DNA from: CBDIHH01 sp965279095 | GTDB lineage: Bacteria > Pseudomonadota > Alphaproteobacteria > Caulobacterales > Caulobacteraceae | DNA length: 64,000 bases | Reading direction: 5' to 3' | NCBI GenBank assembly: GCA_965279095.1 | Contig: CBDIHH010000007.1 | Location: 434,001-498,000, forward strand | Shown: positions 1 through 8,701 of the stretch, piece after piece | How positions within the stretch are numbered: position 1 is the stretch's first letter | How the letters are laid out: each line of letters starts with the position of its first letter | Position numbers and translations under genes: made by a program | Notes under the pieces: model-generated | Told to the model about the DNA's origin: nothing | Database searches by the model: none | The model's input: the letters and a program-made list of their open reading frames with translations, nothing else

Positions 1-1052
1 ATGTTGGACGATCGGGCCACGCCCGATTCCATGACCCGCTGGGCGAGCATGGCCTGGTTGATGACCAGTTCGCCCACCAGATCGATGAGCCGGTCGACCC
101 GGTCCAGATCGACGCGAATGGTCGGCGGCGCGGCCGTGTCGCCCGGCCGCGGGTCGTTGGCGGGCGCAGGCTCCGCGGCGGCCTGGACGCTGGGCGCGAC
201 CGTGGCGATCGGCGCGTCGGCCAGTGAGGCCACGGCCGCGACGGGCGACCAGGCGTCGGCCGCGTCGAGGACGGCCGGCGACGCCGGTTCGGCGGCGACC
301 GCCTCGACGCTGAACAGGCAGTCGCCGTCGACGAACTCGAAAACCTCGACGATGCGATCGCGCGTGACATCCAGCGCGGTCAGGGTGACGGTCCAGGAGA
401 GATAGGCGCCCAGGGGATCCAGGGCGTCCAGCAGCGGCACGGCCGCGCTATCGCAACTGACCTGCAGGGCGCCAAGACGGGCCAGTTCGCGCAGCAGCGG
501 CGCGGCCTCGTTGGCGTTGCGGTACATCACGTCCTTGGGCGTGAAGCAGACCTGCCAGACGGGCGCCGGCTCCGGCTCCGGCTCGGGATCCAGGCAGATC
601 ATCATCGGACTGAAGCCGAAATCGGGCTCCGCGTCGGCCGGGGGCGGGGGCGGGGCGGCGGGAGCTTGGGCGCCCGCGGACAGCCCTTCCAGCTCGGCGA
701 CGATGGACTCTTCGCTGCCCACCGGGGCGCCGCCCGCCTTGGCGGCGTTGACGTGGTCGGCCAGATGATCGGCGGCCCGCAGAAGCACCTTGATCACGTC
801 CGGCTCGGGCGCCAGGGCGCCGCTGCGGATCACGTCCATGGTGGTCTCGAAGACGTGGGCGAACCGGACCAGGGGCTCCAGGCCAAAGGCGCCGGCGCCG
901 CCCTTCACCGAATGCACCGCGCGGAACACGGCGTTCACGGTCTCTGAGTCGCCGCCCCCCGTCTCCAGGGTCAGCAGCCCCGCCTCCAGGTCGCCGAGCA
1001 GCTCGTCGCATTCCTGGAAGAAGGTGACCTTGATGGCTTCCATCGGGTCCAT
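1..1052 (-). CDS. cheA: Chemotaxis histidine kinase CheA, N-terminal part (cut by window edge)
   Basis: The reading frame is open from the start at 1052 to the window edge, giving about 350 residues. An N-terminal Hpt domain contains the phospho-acceptor motif HSVKGGAGAFG at about residue 47. A Pro/Ala-rich linker, a middle segment and a second Pro/Ala linker follow, and then a stretch reading DRLIDLVGELVINQAML, which is the start of the CheA dimerisation domain. The kinase and CheW-like domains lie outside the window. The start ATG has AGGGGA about seven bases upstream, and a second in-frame ATG lies 9 bases downstream. It is the last visible gene of the MCP-STAS-CheY-CheA operon, 12 bases after cheY. 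CheA phosphorylates CheY and CheB in response to receptor state. Confidence 0.93.
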   Translation of the reverse strand, partial: MDPMEAIKVTFFQECDELLGDLEAGLLTLETGGGDSETVNAVFRAVHSVKGGAGAFGLEPLVRFAHVFETTMDVIRSGALAPEPDVIKVLLRAADHLADHVNAAKAGGAPVGSEESIVAELEGLSAGAQAPAAPPPPPADAEPDFGFSPMMICLDPEPEPEPAPVWQVCFTPKDVMYRNANEAAPLLRELARLGALQVSCDSAAVPLLDALDPLGAYLSWTVTLTALDVTRDRIVEVFEFVDGDCLFSVEAVAAEPASPAVLDAADAWSPVAAVASLADAPIATVAPSVQAAAEPAPANDPRPGDTAAPPTIRVDLDRVDRLIDLVGELVINQAMLAQRVMESGVARSSN

Positions 1053-1064
1053 GGTCTGGTCCCC

Positions 1065-1430
1065 TTAGGTCGCGACGCGGCGGATGGCGTCGATCAGCTT
1101 GACCGGATCGAACGGCTTGACGATCCAGCCCGTGGCCCCGGAGTCGCGGGCGCGCTGCTTCTTGGCCCCGTCGCTCTCGGTGGTCAGCACCAGGATCGGC
1201 GTGGACCGGTGGCGCTCGCTGCGCCGGACGCCCTCGATGAAGCCGAAGCCGTCGAGATTGGGCATGTTGATGTCGGTGATGATCACATCGGGATCGTTGC
1301 GGCCGAGGACATCGAGGCCGTCCAGGCCATCGACGGCCTGAACCACCTCGAACTCATCTCCCGCCAGGGCCAGGCGAAGCATGTCGCGCATGGTTCGGGA
1401 ATCGTCGACCGTCAGGATGACCATGCTCAC
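1065..1430 (-). CDS. cheY: CheY-type single-domain response regulator
   Basis: This 121-residue stand-alone receiver domain has the acidic pair D9-D10, phospho-acceptor D53 in the motif TDINMPNLDG, a conserved Thr at about 83-84 and K105 in the KPF motif. There is no output domain, as expected for a CheY that binds the flagellar switch or acts as a phosphate sink. It overlaps the upstream STAS gene by four bases (ATGA type) and is followed closely by cheA. This order marks it as the cognate CheY of this cluster. Which CheY paralogue of the genome it is cannot be told from here. Confidence 0.93.
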   Translation of the reverse strand: MSMVILTVDDSRTMRDMLRLALAGDEFEVVQAVDGLDGLDVLGRNDPDVIITDINMPNLDGFGFIEGVRRSERHRSTPILVLTTESDGAKKQRARDSGATGWIVKPFDPVKLIDAIRRVAT

Positions 1431-1717
1431 GCTGCAATCTCCTCTTGGGTGGCCAGGGCCGGCGCGCAGCCGAGTTGGTCGAAGGCGCCGCGGACCGCTT
1501 CGCTGGGATCCAGCAGCCGCAGCCGAAAGCCGTCCTCCCGCCAGGTGGCGAAGGCCGACAGGATCAGTTGAAGCGCCTGGGCGCCGAAGCGGTCGACCTG
1601 GGACGCGTCGAGATCGAGGTCGCCGCCGCGGTGCTTAAGGACGTCCGCGTGGGTCTGCGGCAGGGTGGAGGCGTCCATCCGGCCCGGCAGGGCGATGACG
1701 GGTGCGTGCGCGTTCAT
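1427..1717 (-). CDS. STAS-domain protein of the chemotaxis operon
   Basis: A small protein of 96 residues with the STAS/anti-sigma-antagonist fold pattern (ALPGRMDAST, DLDASQVDRFGAQALQLIL). I place the start at the ATG that shares one base with the upstream MCP stop (TGATG); an in-frame ATG 15 bases further upstream would lie inside the MCP gene. The usual phosphorylatable Ser of SpoIIAA-like proteins (D-S/T pattern) appears as DASQVDRFG. Similar STAS proteins sit in chemotaxis operons of many proteobacteria next to CheY and CheA. Their job there is poorly defined; a partner-switch role in adaptation is inference. Confidence 0.85.
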   Translation of the reverse strand: MNAHAPVIALPGRMDASTLPQTHADVLKHRGGDLDLDASQVDRFGAQALQLILSAFATWREDGFRLRLLDPSEAVRGAFDQLGCAPALATQEEIAA

Positions 1718-2783
1718 CAGAACTGCTCCCACTGGGGCTCTGAGCTCTGGGCGAGGGCGGCGCCGCCGCCGGCGGCGCGCCTGGCGGGAGCCGGGGCGGA
1801 CTGGCGGGCGAAGTCGGCGATGCGCGACTGGGCCTGGCGCACGGGGTTGGGCCTGGTCCGGCTGGACCGGGCGGCGCCGCGGCCGTCGTCGGAGACGTGG
1901 AACTTGCCCACCAGCACGGCCAGCTCCTCGGCCTCCTGCGACAGGTTGTGGCTGGCCGCGGTGGACTGCTCGACCATGGCGGCGTTCTGCTGGGTGGTCT
2001 GGTCCATCTGGTTGACGGCCGTATTGACCTGGCTGAGGGCGGTGGCCTGCTCCTGGGCGGAGGCGGTGATCTCGGCCATCAGGCCGTTGATCTCCGACAC
2101 CCGCTCGACGATGGCGGTGAGGGCCTGGCCGGTCTCGCCGACAAGGCCGACGCCGTCCTTCACATGGCCGCTGCTGGCGGCGATCAGCGACTTGATCTCC
2201 TTGGCCGCCTCGGCCGAGCGCTGGGCCAGGGCCCGCACTTCGGAGGCGACCACCGCGAAGCCGCGGCCGGCGTCCCCGGCCCGCGCCGCCTCGACCCCGG
2301 CGTTCAGGGCCAACAGATTGGTCTGGAAGGCGATCTCGTCGATCACCCCGATGATCTGGCTGATCTGGTCGGAGGAGCGCTCGATCTCGCCCATGGCGGC
2401 CACGGCGCGGCCGACCACGACGCCGCTGTTCTCGGCGGCGGTCTTGGCCCCGGTGACCACGGCGCCGGCGCGCTCGGCGCCCTCGGCGGTGCGCTTGACC
2501 GTGGCGGTGATCTCATCCAGCGCCGCGGCGGTCTCCTCCAGGGTGGCGGCCTGCTGCTCGGTGCGGCGCGACAGGTCGTCGGCGGCCTGGCTGATCTCGC
2601 CGGCTCCCGACTGCATCGCCGAGGCGTTGGCCCCGATGACGCCCATGGCCTCTTCCAGCTTGCCCATGGCGCTGTTGAAGTCGGTCTGCAGCCGGGCATA
2701 GTCCCCCGGGAAGGCCGTGGTGATCCGGTGCGCCAGGTCGCCGGCGGCCAGGGCGCTCAGGCCCGCCGCCGTCTCGTTGACGA
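1717..2783 (-). repeat. Long direct repeat, copy 1 (MCP signalling module)
   Basis: This stretch matches 5054-6120 at a constant offset of 3337 bases with no gaps. By eye I count about nine substitutions over 1,067 bases. The match stops abruptly at the codon before the divergent linker, which is the mark of a duplication tract maintained or created by gene conversion. Confidence 0.9.
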
Positions 2784-4005
2784 TGTCGGCCTGCTCGCGC
2801 GCCGCGGCGGCGTCCCTGGCGGCGCGCTCTTCACGCTCCACTTCCACAGCGGTCACGTCCGTGCCGAATTTGACGATCTTGTAGGGCTTGCCGTCAGGAC
2901 CGAAGATCGGGCTGTAGCTGGCGTTGAGGATGATCTTGGCGCCCCCGCGACCATAGCGGGTGAACTTGTCGACGATGGTCTCGCCGGCGTTGAGCCGCCG
3001 CCAGAATTCGACGTATTGCGGCGAGGCGGCGTAGTCGCGATCGACGAACATCTGGTGATGGCGACCCTGCACGTCGGACAGGGAATAGCCCATGGCCTTG
3101 AGGAAATTCTGGTTCGCCGCCAGCACATTGCCGGTGAGGTCGAACTCGATGATGGCCATGACCCCGTAGGCCCCGACGAGCATCGCCTTGCCGTCCTCGA
3201 CCGCGGCCGCGGAGGCCTGAAGGGCGATGGCCTGATCCTTGAAGACCTGCACGGACCGGCTCATGCCGCCGAGCTCGTCGCGCCGATCCACGCCATCGAC
3301 CTCCACGCTCAACCGTCCGGCGGCGAGGTCTTCCATCACGCCGGTCAGGGTGACCAGGGGACCGGCGATGGCGCGTGTGCTGAACCAGCCCAACAGGCCC
3401 GCGGACAGGGCGGCCAGAGCCGCTCCAATCATCAAGGCGATGGTCGCGCCCTTCACCGCATTCTCGAGCTTTTCGCTCGTCAGGGCCCTGGCGGCCACTG
3501 CGGTGTCGACCAACGAGTCAACGGCGTCTTCGACGGGCGTCATGGCCGCGTCGGCTGGACCGTTCTTGCCCACGAGGGCGGCGGCAGCCGAAATGTCTCC
3601 GCCGGCGGCGACGCGCCTGCCCGCCGTCTCGATCATTCGATACCAGGCGGCGGCGCCGGTCTCGGCGGACTCGATCTTGGCGAGGGCTATGGCGTCGCCT
3701 ACGTAGCCTTCACGGGCCCCCGCCATTTCTTTCAAATAGGTGTCATGGTGGCTGGCGAGCCGTTCGAGATAGTAGGGATCGCGACTGATCACGAAGCCGC
3801 GAAAGCTGTTCTCCTGGCGCGCCATATAGAGCTTGGCGTTACGAAGATGGCCTAGGGACGCCGTCTGCGCGGCAAGCTTTGTACGACTGGCGTCGATGGC
3901 GCGAAGCTCGCCCACGCCCACACCGCCGACGAGCGCGGTAATCAAGGCCATGAAGCCGAAGGCGGCCGCCAGCTTATGTCCGATTTTCGTATGGGAGAAC
4001 TGCAT
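1717..4005 (-). CDS. Methyl-accepting chemotaxis protein with PAS domain (MCP 1)
   Basis: A 762-residue chemoreceptor. TM1 lies at about residues 10-33 and is followed by a periplasmic helical-bundle-like region to about 185. TM2 is at about 188-212. After it come HAMP, a PAS domain at about 275-395 (FW-R-LNAGE and DGKPYKIVKFGTDVT motifs), a second HAMP and the signalling domain. The conserved hairpin tip is EIAFQTNLLALNAGVEAARA. The C-terminus ends in WEQF, similar to the CheR/CheB tether NWETF of enteric receptors. The ATG is preceded by AAGGAT. It is first in the operon with STAS, cheY and cheA. From position 2783 down to the stop it is nearly identical to the MCP gene at 5054-7324. The ligand is unknown. 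Confidence 0.95.
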   Translation of the reverse strand: MQFSHTKIGHKLAAAFGFMALITALVGGVGVGELRAIDASRTKLAAQTASLGHLRNAKLYMARQENSFRGFVISRDPYYLERLASHHDTYLKEMAGAREGYVGDAIALAKIESAETGAAAWYRMIETAGRRVAAGGDISAAAALVGKNGPADAAMTPVEDAVDSLVDTAVAARALTSEKLENAVKGATIALMIGAALAALSAGLLGWFSTRAIAGPLVTLTGVMEDLAAGRLSVEVDGVDRRDELGGMSRSVQVFKDQAIALQASAAAVEDGKAMLVGAYGVMAIIEFDLTGNVLAANQNFLKAMGYSLSDVQGRHHQMFVDRDYAASPQYVEFWRRLNAGETIVDKFTRYGRGGAKIILNASYSPIFGPDGKPYKIVKFGTDVTAVEVEREERAARDAAAAREQADIVNETAAGLSALAAGDLAHRITTAFPGDYARLQTDFNSAMGKLEEAMGVIGANASAMQSGAGEISQAADDLSRRTEQQAATLEETAAALDEITATVKRTAEGAERAGAVVTGAKTAAENSGVVVGRAVAAMGEIERSSDQISQIIGVIDEIAFQTNLLALNAGVEAARAGDAGRGFAVVASEVRALAQRSAEAAKEIKSLIAASSGHVKDGVGLVGETGQALTAIVERVSEINGLMAEITASAQEQATALSQVNTAVNQMDQTTQQNAAMVEQSTAASHNLSQEAEELAVLVGKFHVSDDGRGAARSSRTRPNPVRQAQSRIADFARQSAPAPARRAAGGGAALAQSSEPQWEQF

Positions 4006-4605
4006 GGTGCGATCCTTGTTTGCGCGCTTTGATGCTTACGCGCTGCAGGAGAGAGAGGCGGCAGGGCCGCTTTGGTAGCGTCTGTGGAGGGACGCCGGGC
4101 CAGAATTGCCGCAGGTGGGTTGACCGATCAGGGAGGGGGATACTTTTAGGTCGTGTCCGTTGACTTGCGCGCCGCGAGCATCAGAAGCATTGGTATAAGC
4201 CGTGCTCGAACAGGCGCGCCCCACGGGACCATCGACGTTGGGATGCTCGACTTGATTGGAAGCCTTGAACATAGGCATATCCAACCGCCGATCGGGCCGC
4301 GATGGACAGTTCGCGGCGCTTTGCTTCATAATTAACATCCCTAATTCTGGAATTCAGCATATCGGCGCCGCCCAGGTCGCGGTGATGGCCTATGGTTAGG
4401 TCACAATGGTCAATAAGCCGTATATCATGCGGTCAATACTCATACGTTATAGTACGTATGGCTGGAACAGCGCTGACGACGCCGCCCCATTTCTATGTAT
4501 TTATACTTAGATATTTCGCCCCGGGCCGCGAAGCGCGCCGCGCCCCGCCGGAACCCCCCGCCCTTTGGCCACGTTGGTGGGCGGCAAGCTGGGTGAGGGA
4601 CAAAG
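4006..4605. other. 600-bp intergenic region with an AT-rich stretch
   Basis: This is the divergent region between MCP 1 (minus) and the membrane-protein gene at 4606 (plus). The part from about 4320 to 4510 is far more AT-rich than its surroundings. It holds three GGTCAMA-like repeats (4399-4405, 4408-4415 and 4431-4438) and the inverted repeat at 4441-4460. A possible 100-residue minus-strand frame at 4036-4338 has no recognisable features and I do not call it a gene. The region probably carries promoters for both flanking genes, but I cannot assign -35/-10 boxes with confidence. Confidence 0.6.
4441..4460. promoter_or_regulatory. Inverted repeat CATACGT-N6-ACGTATG, candidate operator
   Basis: A perfect 7-bp inverted repeat separated by the 6 bases TATAGT, inside the AT-rich divergent region between the MCP 1 gene and the gene at 4606. 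Size and symmetry fit a dimeric regulator's operator. Neither the regulator nor the regulated gene can be named. Confidence 0.35.
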
Positions 4606-5034
4606 ATGAGCTTCGTCGAACAAGAGCAGAAGACCAACCGCACCATGTGGATCGTGCTGGGCGCGATCGTGGTGGCCGGGATCATAGGCATCGTCATCCT
4701 GTTGAACGGTCGCAACCGGGCGGCCGAGGCCCAGGCGGCGGCGGATGCGGCGGCTCAGACGGCCACTATCGCGGCGGCCGGCCAGGGCGCTTCGGCGCAG
4801 GCGGCCGACGCCCAGACCGCGGCGGCGATGATGGCGGCCCAGCAATCGGCGCAACAGGCCTCGACCGCGGCGCAGATCAACGCCGCCACCCAATCGAGCC
4901 AGGAAGCGGCGCAGGCCGCCGCGATGGCGGCGCAGCGGGCGCAGCTAGCGGCCCAGGCGGCCAGCGCCCGGGCCGACGCCGCCGAAGCCTCGCCGGTGAC
5001 CATCGAGGCGCCGCCGGTCGACGAGGCCCGCTGA
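4606..5034 (+). CDS. Small single-pass membrane protein with Ala-rich helical tail
   Basis: A 142-residue protein that I do not recognise. It has a short polar N-terminus, one transmembrane helix at about residues 14-33 (MWIVLGAIVVAGIIGIVILL) and then about 95 residues very rich in Ala and Gln, predicted to form a long helix or coiled coil. It ends in an acidic Pro-containing tail. The ATG has GAGGGA 5 bases upstream, and the reading frame is clean. It lies on the opposite strand between two MCP genes and converges on MCP 2 with a 19-base gap. The low-complexity composition makes homology-based naming unsafe. Confidence 0.7.
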   Translation: MSFVEQEQKTNRTMWIVLGAIVVAGIIGIVILLNGRNRAAEAQAAADAAAQTATIAAAGQGASAQAADAQTAAAMMAAQQSAQQASTAAQINAATQSSQEAAQAAAMAAQRAQLAAQAASARADAAEASPVTIEAPPVDEAR

Positions 5035-5053
5035 GGTCAGGCGCGCGCGGGGC

Positions 5054-6120
5054 TCAGAACTGCTCCCACTGGGGCTCTGAGCTTTGGGCGAGGGCGGCGC
5101 CGCCGCCGGCGGCGCGCCTGGCGGGGGCCGGGGCGGACTGGCGGGCGAAGTCGGCGATGCGCGACTGGGCCTGACGCACGGGATTGGGCTTGGTCCGGCT
5201 GGACCGGGCGGCGCCGCGGCCGTCGTCGGAGACGTGGAACTTGCCCACCAGCACGGCCAGCTCCTCGGCCTCCTGTGACAGGTTGTGGCTGGCCGCGGTG
5301 GACTGCTCGACCATGGCGGCGTTCTGCTGGGTGGTCTGGTCCATCTGGTTGACGGCCGTATTGACCTGGCTGAGGGCGGTGGCCTGCTCCTGAGCGGAGG
5401 CGGTGATCTCGGCCATCAGGCCGTTGATCTCCGACACCCGCTCGACGATGGCGGTGAGGGCCTGGCCGGTCTCGCCGACGAGGCCGACGCCGTCCTTCAC
5501 ATGGCCGCTGCTGGCGGCGATCAGCGACTTGATCTCCTTGGCCGCCTCGGCCGAGCGCTGGGCCAGGGCCCGCACTTCGGAGGCGACCACCGCGAAGCCG
5601 CGGCCGGCGTCCCCGGCCCGCGCCGCCTCGACCCCGGCGTTCAGGGCCAACAGATTGGTCTGGAAGGCGATCTCGTCGATCACCCCGATGATCTGGCTGA
5701 TCTGGTCGGAGGAGCGCTCGATCTCGCCCATGGCGGCCACGGCGCGGCCGACGACGACGCCGCTGTTCTCGGCGGCGGTCTTGGCCCCGGTGACCACGGC
5801 GCCGGCGCGCTCGGCGCCCTCGGCGGTGCGCTTGACCGTGGCGGTGATCTCATCCAGCGCCGCGGCGGTCTCCTCCAGGGTGGCGGCCTGCTGCTCGGTG
5901 CGGCGCGACAGGTCGTCGGCGGCCTGGCTGATCTCGCCGGCTCCCGACTGCATCGCCGAGGCGTTGGCCCCGATGACGCCCATGGCCTCTTCCAGCTTGC
6001 CCATGGCGCTGTTGAAGTCGGTCTGCAGCCGGGCATAGTCCCCCGGGAAGGCCGTGGTGATCCGGTGCGCCAGGTCGCCGGCGGCCAGGGCGCTCAGGCC
6101 CGCCGCCGTCTCGTTGACGA
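5054..6120 (-). repeat. Long direct repeat, copy 2 (MCP signalling module)
   Basis: Partner of 1717-2783. It covers the second HAMP, signalling domain and C-terminal tail of MCP 2. Copies this long and this similar in direct orientation are a substrate for homologous recombination, which would delete the 3.3 kb between them and fuse the two receptors. Confidence 0.9.
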
Positions 6121-7324
6121 CGATGGACTGTTCCGCGGCGACCGCTTCCTGCAGCGCCTGCACCCGGGCGCGCTCCGTTTCCGTGGCGGTGATGTCGGCG
6201 GCGAACTTGACGATCTTGTAGGGCTTGCCGTCCAGACCGAGGATCGGGCTGTAACTGGCCTCGATGATGATCTTGGCGTCGTCGCGGCCCAGCCGTGTGA
6301 ACTTGTCGGTAATGGCCTCCCCCGCGTTCAGCCGGCGCCAGAAATCGCCGTATTCAGGCGATGCGGCATAGTCACGATCCACGAACATGCTGTGGTGGCG
6401 GCCGACCACATCGCTGAGGGCGTAGCCGGTGGCCTGAAGGAATTTGTCGTTGGCGTCGATAATGGCGCCGGACAGGTCGAACTCCACCACCGCCTGGCTC
6501 AGCTTGGCGGCGGCGATGATCGCGGCGGCGTCGGCGGCGCCCTTGGACGCCTCCTGCATCCGCGCAATGATCAGGTCCTGCAGGGCGAGGATCGCCCGGC
6601 TGATCGAGCCGAGCTCGTCCTGGCGCTCGGCGCCGCTGAGGGTCACGTCCGCCTTGCCTTCCGACATCGACTTGACCGTCTGGGTCAAGGCCAGGAGGGG
6701 CCGCACCACCTGGGTCAGACCGGCCAGGATCAGGCCGGCGCTCGTGGCCAGACCGAGGACCAGGGCGCCGATCATCAGCCCCTTGGCCCAGGTGGCCTGG
6801 CCGTTGGCGGCCCCCGTGGCGTAGGCGGACGCCGCCTGTAGATCGTCGCCCGCCAGACTCAGCTGACCCTCGAGCTGGGTGAAGGCCGCGTTGAAGGCCG
6901 GCAACCGGGCGGCGGCGGCCTTGGGATCGGTGCGGGCCAGGGCGACGATTTTCTCGCCCTCTCCCGTATAGTTATCCAGGACGGTCCCGAGACCTTCGAT
7001 GGCCTTGCGACTGGCCGGGTCGGTGGTCAACCTGTCGGAGGAGGCGAGGGCGCGTCGCAGCTCGGCGACATGGCCGGAAATCTCGGATTTCGCCCCGGAC
7101 GCCGTGGATCCGAACACCACTGCGGAGAGCACATCGCCGCGAATGGCGTCATGCATCATGTCGGCCTGGGTTTCTTCGCGCACGGCCTGGGACGAGGCCT
7201 CCAGGCGATGCAGCGCCAAGTCCAAAGTCGTCGCGGTCCAGAGCCCTCCGGCGGCGGTAGCGCCGCTCAGCACCAGTATGGCGACCCCTGCCGCGATGAT
7301 CTTGCTCTTGATGGATTGAATCAT
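5054..7324 (-). CDS. Methyl-accepting chemotaxis protein with PAS domain (MCP 2)
   Basis: A 756-residue chemoreceptor with the same layout as MCP 1: TM1 near the N-terminus, a periplasmic region, TM2 at about 180-205, HAMP, PAS (FWRRLNAGE, DGKPYKIVKFAADIT), second HAMP, signalling domain and C-terminal WEQF. I place the start at 7324, where AGGGACGAGCT precedes the ATG; an ATG nine codons upstream lacks such a site. The periplasmic and TM part differs strongly from MCP 1 and the PAS domain is moderately similar. From the VNETAAGLSAL motif to the stop the two proteins differ by one visible residue (Lys for Arg in the tail). The receptors probably sense different cues and share one signalling output. 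Confidence 0.94.
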   Translation of the reverse strand: MIQSIKSKIIAAGVAILVLSGATAAGGLWTATTLDLALHRLEASSQAVREETQADMMHDAIRGDVLSAVVFGSTASGAKSEISGHVAELRRALASSDRLTTDPASRKAIEGLGTVLDNYTGEGEKIVALARTDPKAAAARLPAFNAAFTQLEGQLSLAGDDLQAASAYATGAANGQATWAKGLMIGALVLGLATSAGLILAGLTQVVRPLLALTQTVKSMSEGKADVTLSGAERQDELGSISRAILALQDLIIARMQEASKGAADAAAIIAAAKLSQAVVEFDLSGAIIDANDKFLQATGYALSDVVGRHHSMFVDRDYAASPEYGDFWRRLNAGEAITDKFTRLGRDDAKIIIEASYSPILGLDGKPYKIVKFAADITATETERARVQALQEAVAAEQSIVVNETAAGLSALAAGDLAHRITTAFPGDYARLQTDFNSAMGKLEEAMGVIGANASAMQSGAGEISQAADDLSRRTEQQAATLEETAAALDEITATVKRTAEGAERAGAVVTGAKTAAENSGVVVGRAVAAMGEIERSSDQISQIIGVIDEIAFQTNLLALNAGVEAARAGDAGRGFAVVASEVRALAQRSAEAAKEIKSLIAASSGHVKDGVGLVGETGQALTAIVERVSEINGLMAEITASAQEQATALSQVNTAVNQMDQTTQQNAAMVEQSTAASHNLSQEAEELAVLVGKFHVSDDGRGAARSSRTKPNPVRQAQSRIADFARQSAPAPARRAAGGGAALAQSSEPQWEQF

Positions 7325-7531
7325 AGCTCGTCCCTGCTTTGGCAAGGCCATGATCGGTTCAGCCCATTAAGACACAATTGATACCGATATAGGCAATAAT
7401 GCTTATTACTGGTATTAATTATGTAACTAAGTGAAATTTCCTATGACTCGTTCTTTACGGCATTTTTTGCGCTTATTTAATAGCGACGGCTGAAGAGTTC
7501 CGCCTCCCGACACTTGCGGATCTAAGTCCTG
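7325..7531. other. AT-rich divergent promoter region (MCP 2 / porin)
   Basis: A 207-base gap between the divergent starts. The part from about 7365 to 7490 is AT-rich and includes the small inverted repeat AATAA-TGC-TTATT. It must hold promoters for both genes. I cannot place boxes with confidence and see no further gene. Confidence 0.5.
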
Positions 7532-8698
7532 ATGTTTGCCATGCTCCTGTCGACGGTCGCGACCGGCCTTGCCGGCCCGGCCCCCGCGGCGCCCCTGGAG
7601 CGGCCGCCCGCCGCGATCACCCACGCCATCGCCTACACCGCCGACCTTGGCGGCGTGGCCGCCTGGGGCGGCGCCCGCAAGGCGCGCTACCTCGATAATC
7701 TCAGCCTCTCCGCGGACGCGGACCTGGACCGGCTATGGGGTTGGCGCGGCCTGCGCGTCCATGGCTCGGTGCTGGCCAATCACGGCGGTCGGCCCAACGA
7801 CGACGCCGGAACCCTGCAAGGGGTCGACAACATCGAGGTCGGCAAGGCCGGCGTGCGCCTGTTCGAACTGTGGGTGGAAAAGGATCTCGGCGCCGGCGGC
7901 GGCTCGGTGCTGGCCGGCCTCTATGACGTCAACAGCGAATTCTACCGCAGCGCGGCCTCGGGTCTGTTGCTGGGGCCGCAATTCGGCATCGGCTCGGAGC
8001 TCGCCGCGACGGGGCCGAACGGGCCGTCGATCTTCCCATCCACCGCCCCGGCCATTCGCGTGCGCCTCGGACGGCCGGACGGGCTGCATATGCAGGCCGC
8101 GGCCATCGACGCCGCCGCGTCCAGCCTGGGCGACGCGGGCGGCATCGACACCCGGTTCGACCAGGGCGCCCTGATGGTCGCCGAAGCGGGCTGGACCGGC
8201 CCGGTCCGGATCGCCGGGGGCGCCTGGCGCTACAGCCGCCGTCAGCCTGACATCCGCCGCCTGGCCCCGGACGGCCAGCCGGCCGGCAGCCGCTCGCAGG
8301 GGGCCTACCTGCTGGCGGAAGGGCGTATCTTCGGCGACGACCAGGGGCGGCAGGGGACGGCCTTTGTCCGCCTTGGCGTGTCCGACGGACGCACGACGGC
8401 CTTTCGCGGCGGCTGGCAGGCCGGGGTCAACATCGACCGCGTCGTCCCCTCGCGCCCCGACAGCGCCCTCGCCATCGGCGTCCATCACGCGGCCCTGTCC
8501 GAGGCCGCCCAGGCCAACATCCGCGACCTGGGCGTCGCCAGCGCCCACGCCGAGCAGGGCCTCGAGATCACCTACGCCGACCGCCTCGGCCCCATCGGCC
8601 TGCAGCCCGACCTGCAGGTGATCGCCGGCGCGGGCGGCCTGAGGGGCGCCGACACCGTGGTCGTGACGACCCTGCGGTTCTCGCTCGCCCTGCCCTGA
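7532..8698 (+). CDS. OprB-like carbohydrate-selective outer-membrane porin
   Basis: A 388-residue protein starting with a short signal peptide (MFAMLLSTVATGLAGPAPAAP). The rest is a beta-strand-rich sequence with OprB-family landmarks: an early 'Y..DLGGVAAWGGARKARYLDN' segment, 'VEKDLGAGGGSVLAGLYDVNSEFY', 'GPSIFPSTAPAIRVR', and a C-terminus ending in an aromatic-containing strand (LRFSLALP). It is slightly shorter than typical OprB porins (about 400-450). It is divergent from MCP 2 across an AT-rich gap and converges with the hydrolase at 8702. The substrate is probably sugars or other small polar compounds. The start could be ATG 7532 or the ATG three codons later. Confidence 0.82.
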   Translation: MFAMLLSTVATGLAGPAPAAPLERPPAAITHAIAYTADLGGVAAWGGARKARYLDNLSLSADADLDRLWGWRGLRVHGSVLANHGGRPNDDAGTLQGVDNIEVGKAGVRLFELWVEKDLGAGGGSVLAGLYDVNSEFYRSAASGLLLGPQFGIGSELAATGPNGPSIFPSTAPAIRVRLGRPDGLHMQAAAIDAAASSLGDAGGIDTRFDQGALMVAEAGWTGPVRIAGGAWRYSRRQPDIRRLAPDGQPAGSRSQGAYLLAEGRIFGDDQGRQGTAFVRLGVSDGRTTAFRGGWQAGVNIDRVVPSRPDSALAIGVHHAALSEAAQANIRDLGVASAHAEQGLEITYADRLGPIGLQPDLQVIAGAGGLRGADTVVVTTLRFSLALP

Positions 8699-8701
8699 CC
8701 C

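Noticed and set aside
1897..3855. A 652-residue open frame antisense to MCP 1
   Set aside because: High GC content leaves long open antisense frames. The composition (Gly, His, Asp, Leu) is that of a shadow frame, and the MCP on the other strand is certain.
4036..4338. A 100-residue minus-strand frame upstream of MCP 1
   Set aside because: No ribosome-binding site, no recognisable motif and an odd residue composition. It lies in a promoter region and is probably chance.
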